Assembly: GCA_016508695.1 (NCBI GenBank)
Contig: VNKQ01000007.1
Coordinates: 1,674,001 to 1,738,000, forward strand
DNA length: 64,000 nucleotides
Source: Hyphodiscus hymeniophilus
Lineage: Eukaryota; Ascomycota; Leotiomycetes; Helotiales; Hyphodiscaceae
Reading direction: 5' to 3'
The translations under genes and the position numbers were made by a program. This document shows, one piece after another, positions 57,292 through 64,000 of the stretch (position 1 is its first letter; each line of letters begins with the position of its first letter). The notes under the pieces were generated by a model. That model ran no database searches and was not told where the DNA came from. It saw only the letters and a program-made list of their open reading frames with translations.

Positions 57292-58514
57292 TCATCTCAT
57301 TTGACTGGCTCGCAGATACCGCGTGAAGCTATGATCATCGTTGCCAGGTCCTCCAGTCTCCTGTTCAAGCGCCTGTTTATATCTCGAACTCAAGCCATTC
57401 TCCTCGTTTTCCTCGTCATCTCCATCTTCATCATCCTCCATATCGCTGAGAGTGTCCATATCGGGTTTCTCATGTGTCGGTGCTTTTCTCGAAGGCTCCC
57501 CAGAGACAGCCATATCTTTCATCAGTTTTCCAAGTTCCTTCTCCCTACCCGCAATCTTCTCGTCATCTCTCTGTTTCTTCCTCCGCTCCAGCTCCGGCTT
57601 GTAATCCCTCTCAAACTCCTGGGCTTTCTCATCTACAGCAGCAAAGAACTCATCTACCCCAGCTCCAGTCATAGAACTGACCCCGACCACACTCAAATGG
57701 CTATAGAACTCCTCTAACATCAAGCTCATGCTATTAAGCAAAGAGCCCATATATCCACTTCCACCACCCAAACCACCAGAGCCGCCTTCAAGACCACCAA
57801 AACTTCCAGCTTCTTCTTCTTCTCTCAACGCAGCCTGGAAAGCTTCAAAATCCGTCATCCACTCCTTGGCAAATTCTGCATCTTTGACGTCCGTCTTGTT
57901 GAATACCAGAATCATAGGCAATTTCGTCTTGTAAAGAATACTGCACGCATACAGCATATTGCTCATGAAAGTACTTGTAGAGGCCGTTCTCGGAGTATCA
58001 ATGATATATGCAATAACAGTCGGGAACGTGCTTGCCAGCGAATCCAACAAAATAGCACCACTAGCACTCCAAACAAACACCTCAATCTGTCCCGGAGTAT
58101 CCACCAGTATATTCTTAATCGGTTTGACGGTCGGTTTTGCGGGATCTGGAGTAGTACGCTTCTCGAGAAGGGTGAGGATCTGATCTATCTTTGTGGCGAA
58201 GAGGTTCAAGGAGGTGAGAATTCCGCCGTTGGGGCCTAGGTTGTAGGATTTCATTACTTCTTTGTAATTCACGGAGTCACGGATATCGATGTTGCTTTCG
58301 AAGGGCACGTTGCGGACTGCCGGGTCAAGGTTTATAACATAGGGAGGCTCCTTGTTCGTGTGTAAATGCGAGTTGATTCTCTGCATGAACGTTGTCTTGC
58401 CAGAGCCTTTGAGATGTTAGTAGAGCTTGACGTTTGGGATAGAGACATACCAGCCATGCCTACGCAGACAATAGCTACAGGCTGGCTACCAGGAGGGGCT
58501 TGAGGGGTTGCCAT
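57292..58514 (-). CDS. GPN1: GPN-loop GTPase 1 (Npa3/XAB1)
   Basis: GTPase required for assembly and nuclear import of RNA polymerase II. Minus-strand exons 58514-58451 and 58406-57292 (44-nt intron, phase 1) give 392 residues. Motifs are the P-loop GMAGSGKTT created by the splice, the GPN loop LGPNGGILTSL, DTPGQIEVF and VFNKTDV. The C-terminal third is charged and acidic (DMEDDEDGDDEENEENG) and ends SFTRYLRASQMR. A Gly-rich insert (GGLEGGSGGLGGGSGYMGSL) sits before the last G-domain helices. It is convergent with RPB12 and divergent from CWF19 (160 bp). Confidence 0.95.
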
Positions 58515-58674
58515 AACTGCGATTCGTATTTTTAAGAGACTGTGGTGTTGGATGGTGGCTGTCAAAACGCGCGGCGTGACGAAGTGGGATGATCGGAAAA
58601 TAAAAGTCGAGCTCTTCGCTTCCCCGGGAGCTCCAACTCAAACGTCCTTGAGCAACCTAGATTCCGCCAACACA
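58515..58674. promoter_or_regulatory. Putative bidirectional promoter, GPN1 and CWF19
   Basis: 160 bp between divergent starts. The CWF19 frame is open back to an ATG at 58552, but the family-like protein starts at MDGLDDFEKAL (58675). Confidence 0.5.
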
Positions 58675-60699
58675 ATGGACGGGCTCGACGATTTTGAAAA
58701 GGCTCTGGCAGAGGAAAAGAAAGCTAGGGAGCACAGTGAGAAGCATGAAAGTAGGGATAAGAATGGAGAGCACAAGCGTCGACATCACCACAAGTCCACG
58801 CGCAGGTCTCGAGACGATGAGGATAGAGACCGGGATAGTCACAGGCATAAACGATCACGACATTCGAGGGGCGCCGATAGAGAGCACGATCACGATCGCT
58901 CGAATAAGAGCAAGCATGCAAAGACCTCAGACCCTCATGAGGATTTGCCGCTTCCAGACGATGAAGAGCCCGAATCTCCTAAACCTGTACGCGATTCCTG
59001 GATGACAGCTCCTTCAGCACTGGATATTGATTACACACAACGAGGGGCCAAGAAGGTGGAGAAAAACCCTCCCCCAAGGCCTGATTATGATTTGAAGATC
59101 CACAAGAACGAGTTGAATCACCATCTTCAGGATCTCGCAGATGGTAAGAAACTGGATGATATTGAGGACGAGGACAATGTCTCATATATATTTGGAGATT
59201 CGGGTGCTCAATGGCGTATGACGAAGCTTAAAGCTGTTTACCATTTGGCAGAGCAGAGTGGGAGACCTGTGAATGAGATTGCTTTAGAACGATTCGGAAA
59301 TCTACGAGACTTTGATGATGCGAGAGAAGAGGAGATTGAGCTGGATCGCCGTAAGCTTTATGGAGAGGGTTACGTTGGGAAAGAGAAGCCTAGTGGGGAG
59401 CTGTTTCAGGAGAGGAAGATGGAAATGGGCGTCAGAAGGAGTTCCACTGCATCACGTCAAGTCAATGAATCAGAGCTTCCGCAAGGGGAGCTTATGGAGG
59501 GAAAAGCCCCAGCTACCTCATTTGTCATGGATCCTACCGCTTTGAATCGAATGAAAGCCCAGCTCATGAAGGCGAAGCTCAAGAACTCCCCAGACGTGCC
59601 AAGGCTTGAGGCAGAGTACAATGAGGCCATAACCGCCCGTTCCAAGACTTCGCAACCAGGTGTAGTTGTGTTAGGGAAGATGGAGAATCGAATGTTAGCG
59701 GGAACGCGCGGTGAGGTCAGGTCGATTGATAACAAGCGTGGTCGAGAAAGGGGGCTAGTGGAGGAGAATGAGGATATGACGATCGAGGATATGGTTCGAG
59801 AAGAGCGAAGGACGAGAGGGCAAATGGGTGGTGAAGGAATGAAGGCCGCAGAACGTATTGCGAAAGATGGAAAATTCGATGACAACCTCGACTACATGGA
59901 TGACAACGCCAACAAGCTTGCAAAGCGCGTCCAGAAGTCGGAAATCAATCTGAAGAACGCGGCCATTGGCGACTTTCAGAAGATGAATCGTATTCTCGAC
60001 TCTTGTCAGCTATGCCATCAATCCGACAAGAACCAACCTCCTGTTGCACCCATAATCGCTCTGGCGACCAGGGTGTACCTGACCCTGCCAACTGAGCCGG
60101 AGCTCAGTGAAGGTGGTGCTGTCATAGTGCCAATTGAGCACAAAACGAATCTTCTGGAGTGTGATGAAGATGAATGGGAAGAGATCAGAAATTTCATGAA
60201 ATCTCTAACTCGGATGTATCACGATCAGGGACGCGACGTGCTATTCTACGAGAACGCCGCAGCTCCGCAGCGAAAGATGCACGCCGCAATGCAAGTTGTC
60301 CCCTTGCCATACAGCTTGGGAGACACAGCACCAGCCTTCTTCAAAGAAGCCATCCTTTCCTCCGACGAGGAGTGGACACAACACAAGAAATTGATCGACA
60401 CTGCGGCCCGAGCTCGTGAAGGGTTAGGGAAGCTGGCTTTCCGTCGCTCGATTGCTAAAGAGATGCCATATTTCCACGCATGGTTCACCATGGATGGTGG
60501 ATTGGGGCACATAGTTGAGGACTCGAATCGATGGCCTAGAGGGGATCTATTCGCAAGGGAGATTATTGGAGGCATGCTAGATATTGAGCCTGATGTGATC
60601 AAGAAGCAGGGACGATGGACCCGAGGGGATAAACGACTTGAGGGGTTCAGGAAGCGTTTCAGAAAGTTCGACTGGACAAGAGTTTTGACGGACGGATAG
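58675..60699 (+). CDS. cwf19: Spliceosomal CWF19-like protein
   Basis: Late spliceosome / intron-lariat factor related to Cwf19L2 (with Drn1 as a relative). Intronless, 674 residues. The N-terminus is Arg/His/Asp/Lys-rich (RRHHHKSTRRSRDDEDRDRD), like SR-type splicing proteins. WMTAPSALDIDY and the charged middle match the family. CwfJ C-terminal domain 1 is at about residues 440-560 (SCQLCHQSDKN, VIVPIEHKTNLLE, MHAAMQVVPLP). Domain 2 follows (YFHAWFTMDGGLGHIVEDSN, WPRGDLFAREIIGGML) and ends FRKFDWT. HIT-like fold residues are visible, but catalytic status is unclear. Confidence 0.94.
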   Translation: MDGLDDFEKALAEEKKAREHSEKHESRDKNGEHKRRHHHKSTRRSRDDEDRDRDSHRHKRSRHSRGADREHDHDRSNKSKHAKTSDPHEDLPLPDDEEPESPKPVRDSWMTAPSALDIDYTQRGAKKVEKNPPPRPDYDLKIHKNELNHHLQDLADGKKLDDIEDEDNVSYIFGDSGAQWRMTKLKAVYHLAEQSGRPVNEIALERFGNLRDFDDAREEEIELDRRKLYGEGYVGKEKPSGELFQERKMEMGVRRSSTASRQVNESELPQGELMEGKAPATSFVMDPTALNRMKAQLMKAKLKNSPDVPRLEAEYNEAITARSKTSQPGVVVLGKMENRMLAGTRGEVRSIDNKRGRERGLVEENEDMTIEDMVREERRTRGQMGGEGMKAAERIAKDGKFDDNLDYMDDNANKLAKRVQKSEINLKNAAIGDFQKMNRILDSCQLCHQSDKNQPPVAPIIALATRVYLTLPTEPELSEGGAVIVPIEHKTNLLECDEDEWEEIRNFMKSLTRMYHDQGRDVLFYENAAAPQRKMHAAMQVVPLPYSLGDTAPAFFKEAILSSDEEWTQHKKLIDTAARAREGLGKLAFRRSIAKEMPYFHAWFTMDGGLGHIVEDSNRWPRGDLFAREIIGGMLDIEPDVIKKQGRWTRGDKRLEGFRKRFRKFDWTRVLTDG

Positions 60700-62830
60700 C
60701 CTTCCAACATCTTTCCAACCTCAACATCTCACTTTTCACCTATTACAGGTAATACAGGTATCGGGAGGCTTGCTCGTCTATCAAAATGGTTCCGGGCCGC
60801 TTCGCCGCCTCGTTGAGATTTGTCATGTGATTATGGCAAACAGTCAAACTCAAGCATAAGGATATTAGGACTTCAGGACAAGTGAACGTTCATGACCGGG
60901 CCAGAGGAAGCATTCTGCGCCATGCGAAGAAGATTATGGTGATCAGGGACAGCAGTGAGGCAAATTCTGCATGCACATCGTGCAGCGAGAGCGAAACACT
61001 CCCAGTAGCCGAAATGAAATCTCCATACGAGCACAATTGCATGACTGCAGTACAAACCCTTGGAACAATGAAACAATACTTACTACTTCGAGACTTGAAC
61101 ACATGCAACAAACACATGGTTTCGGCTAGAGAACCATCTCGTGGCTACGTAATACAGATCGACGAGTGTTCAGATGCAGCTTCCCACAACCGTTTTGCAA
61201 AACGGCTGCACAGCATTAGCCGCAGTGTTGGGTGCGTTGAATGTCAATCCCAAATCCCGTACGGTCGAAGGTGGCCTTCTAAATCGAGGAGACGCATGGT
61301 TGTGCTTTTAACCGGCATCAGCTAGCTTCTGAAATCCTAGTCCTTGAGAAGATCCAACATTTATAAACGAAAAGGAACAAGCGCACCCGAATGCAGATTT
61401 CGGCCTCCTGTTGAATGATTCTCGGAAGTTATCTCGAAGTGCATCCAGCACGGCTCGGGGACCTCTCGGCCATATCCGCCCTGGGCAGAAGCAAGCATGC
61501 ATTGGGAATTTGGGACTCATGGTTCATGTGCAAATACCCTTCCTGCTGTTTTCTCGGGCATGCCTTGACTAATCAGCAGCCTCGCTCCACCAGCTCTTCC
61601 CCGGCCTTCCTTTCTCGTCCTAATATCTGAGGGTGACACTCGAAAGGGAACTTGTTTTGGCTGTGGCTTTTCCGTACGACTTGGACTTCGGATCATTTAA
61701 AGAGGCATGGAACTCTCGGAAATGACAGCGGACTGCGTGCCTCTTGTTTCTTTCCATTTCACTCGTGCAGAGTTTTGTAGGATGGACCTGATAGGTGGAG
61801 ACAATATGTTTGATAATGATTGAACACATTTGATTCTAAATACATACACGTTTCATGTATCTCGCTGGTCAGCTTGTGAAAGTGGCATAGTTCCTAGTGA
61901 GACTGACAACTACCAGTAATGTTCCCAGACAAAAACGAATTCCTTCTTTGGCTTATATTAATCCATTATCATTGGCGGAATTCACATGAGGGTAGAAGAT
62001 TCATCAGATTTGAGCTGAGCTGAGCTGCTGAAACATGGTGAGCTCAGCTTGCTCCAAAACGGCACTGTTCAATGCGACTTGACCCTTCAGAGGCGTATCC
62101 AACCTAAACTGAGAACGCATGCAGCATCATGCACCTTACAGACCACTAATGATAAGATGCACTTATATACCCCCTTAGCGACGCCAGAACGGGCAATAGG
62201 GGGCCCTAGTTACGGGACCCTCGCCTGTGCTACCTCTTGGTGCAAGATCCCGTCTAGCAGTCAGTCAGAGAATGTTCCATTATCATTCCATCGCTTGTTG
62301 CACAGAGGCAACGGCCAGAAGAGCCGGGGGAAAGGGGCAGTAGCCAGCAAAACCTGTGAGAACGAGCCACCATGTAGGTAGTAGTCGTTGGTTGTTGGTT
62401 GTCGTGGAAGAGGTTTGTTAGCAATAGACCTGCTCATCCGCTCCTGACCCCTATTTACTTATTTACTTGCTGTTGTATGTTCTGTGCTTGAGGTCTTTGT
62501 TTACTGGTGTTCAACTGCGAAAGTAGCATCCTTCGTAAATGGAAGGAGTTTGACGCGCTAGTCCTAATGGGGTAAGCGTGATTTCCGCTCCAAGAACCTT
62601 GCCGTCTTTTCCAACTCCTCCACTGCTTTCCAGGTCTGCTTCTCTGGCGCCGTCTATCACGATTCGGCAACTTCTCGCTTCGTCAAAAAGAGGCCTTGAC
62701 TTTCGAGATCATCAACTTTCCTACCATCTTACATTCGCTCTCTGTGATCCCGCGACAACGACAGTTCGTGGTTGTTGAGGGTGAGACGACCGGACTGACT
62801 TCAACTTCTGTCAGCGTCCGCGTCAAGTTA
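60700..62830. other. Gene-poor region upstream of Zn2Cys6 regulator
   Basis: 2.1 kb without a supported gene. Short ORFs to about 147 codons have no features. A GAGCTGAGCTGAGCTG run at about 62012-62028 has a partial inverse (GAGCTCAGCTTG) 13 bp away. The last part is probably the long leader of the regulator. Confidence 0.5.
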
Positions 62831-64000
62831 ATGGCGCAGCACAACAACCACAACAGTCCGCATCTATCAACGCATCTGCATAACGGTTCTGCACCGTCTT
62901 CTCCATCAATGTCGAACAACCAGCAACAAGCCGGCCAGTCGCGCCAATCCGTCAGCTATCCGAGCCCGACCTCCTACCCTTCGCCTTCGATGTCGAACGC
63001 CCCGTACAACTACCCTCCTCCGAACAACCAACAGGTGAACGAGTCGTATCGCGCAAGTCCGACTGGCAGTAACGGTGCGATGCCTCTCCCAAGTATGCGC
63101 TCCCTCGATCCTATGCAGCAGCAACAACAGCACATGGGATCACCTTTGCCTCATCCTCCGGTCGCGCAAATGGGCGGTAATTACTACCACAGCCAGAGCC
63201 AAACCCTACCCCACCCATATCCCAACGTCACTTCAGATCCCAACGGCGGCGGCAATATGCGATATGCGCTTCCTGTCAGCGATCCTCGAGTTATGAGCGG
63301 CGGAAGACATAAGAAGGTGAGCGAAATAGTAATCTCGATGATTCGGATTTGTCTCGTATTTGCTGACACGTTTCGTCTCTAGGAAATCAAGCGTCGTACC
63401 AAGACCGGTTGTTTGACATGCAGAAAGCGCAGAATCAAGGTCAGTTGGTGATATTCCTTCGAGTCGAAATTTTGGTTTGTTGGAGGTTGTTGAATTGAGG
63501 TTCGGTTCTCGCGACGATTGATGGGACCTTTTTCTTCGTCTATTGCAAGCGAATCTACCTAAGTAGGCGAAGGCACATGTTGCTTCTAGACTCGAGATCT
63601 TGCCGTCAAAATCTCCAACAACACAATATCATCAGAAAATCTGCTTACGCTGTCCTCAGTGCGACGAACACCACCCTGCCTGCCGAAATTGCCAAAAGTC
63701 GAAACGCGAGTGCATGGGCTACGACCCTATCTTCAAAAGCCAGCCGGGACCCGCAGCAATCCAACCAGCGCCAAGCTCCGCTCCTTCTCAAGGCCCTCTC
63801 TCGGCCACCGCCAACCCATACGGAAACCAACCTCAGATGCTCGGTGGCTACAGTGCTGCAGCAATGAATTATGATCCCTCCCTCCCTGCTGGAGTCAGCT
63901 CTCCTGGCTCTGGCCAACATTATGATTACGCTTCTGCGATCGACCCAGCATTGACATCGGGTCACACGTCTGCTGCAGGCAATCAATACATGCAATCAAC
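62831..64000 (+). CDS. Zn2Cys6 transcription factor (partial, runs off the right edge)
   Basis: Exons 62831-63316, 63383-63439 and 63660-64000 (continuing past the window). The first 160 residues are Ser/Pro/Gln/Asn-rich. The zinc cluster C-x2-C-x6-C-x6-C-x2-C-x6-C is assembled from two exons: GCLTCRKRRIK before and CDEHHPACRNCQKSKREC after a 220-nt intron. The linker GYDPIFKSQPGPAAIQPAPS follows. The exon-2 junction (RRIK|C) is a common intron site in this family. Exon 2 is only 57 nt. Target genes are unknown. Confidence 0.9.

Noticed and set aside
62008..62055. GAGCTGAGCTGAGCTG with partial inverted copy
   Set aside because: Imperfect and short, so not called as a structured element.

Overview
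The window is nuclear DNA of a filamentous ascomycete (Pezizomycotina). The evidence is many short GT-AG introns of about 46-70 nt, intergenic distances of 0.2-2 kb, and a gene set that includes a fungal-type tRNA ligase, NAR1, a COT1-type NDR kinase, kynurenine formamidase and a Zn2Cys6 regulator. Protein style and gene content remind me of Leotiomycetes (Helotiales), but that is a recollection and not a computed placement. I see no intact transposon, CRISPR array, rRNA or tRNA gene. Coordinates for spliced genes give the outer limits; exon limits are in the evidence text and were set by hand from splice motifs, reading phase and family similarity.

Layout. 1-3140 is a long CT/GA-rich upstream region with microsatellites. 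3141-7916 holds a homeobox regulator and mitochondrial P5C dehydrogenase. 8902-15606 is an RNA-processing neighbourhood: TRM11 (tRNA m2G10), RPP40 (RNase P/MRP) and TRL1 (tRNA ligase), with an ankyrin protein between. 15607-17403 is gene-poor. 17404-25563 has a 108-residue unknown, a SUZ-domain protein, NAR1 (cytosolic Fe-S assembly), a four-helix membrane protein, a pyridoxal-reductase-like aldo-keto reductase and a C2H2 protein. 26262-33017 has a CCCH protein, tubulin cofactor E, splicing factor SF3A2 and the COT1/Orb6 kinase. 34516-41392 has TIM54, the NatA auxiliary subunit, kynurenine formamidase and MIX23/CID2. 41693-49118 has a mitochondrial S-adenosylmethionine carrier, a UPF0643 protein, eIF3h and S-adenosylhomocysteinase. 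50481-55906 has an orphan HExxH protein, a HIT hydrolase and a UBTD-like protein with a splicing-created MGCC N-terminus. 56738-60699 has RPB12, GPN1 and CWF19. The window ends inside a Zn2Cys6 regulator gene.

Almost everything is housekeeping machinery. Several neighbours are divergent and share short putative promoters (TRM11/RPP40, TBCE/SF3A2, NAT1/BNA7, GPN1/CWF19). Two convergent pairs have stop codons only 10 and 14 bp apart. The most unusual sequence-level features are a high number of GC-AG introns (five in about 55, three of them in the TRM11/RPP40 pair), several extremely small first coding exons (3, 6 and 7 nt) plus a 22-nt internal exon in the S-adenosylhomocysteinase gene, a perfect 19-bp intergenic hairpin at 22214-22255, and the orphan metallopeptidase-like gene at 50481-52526.
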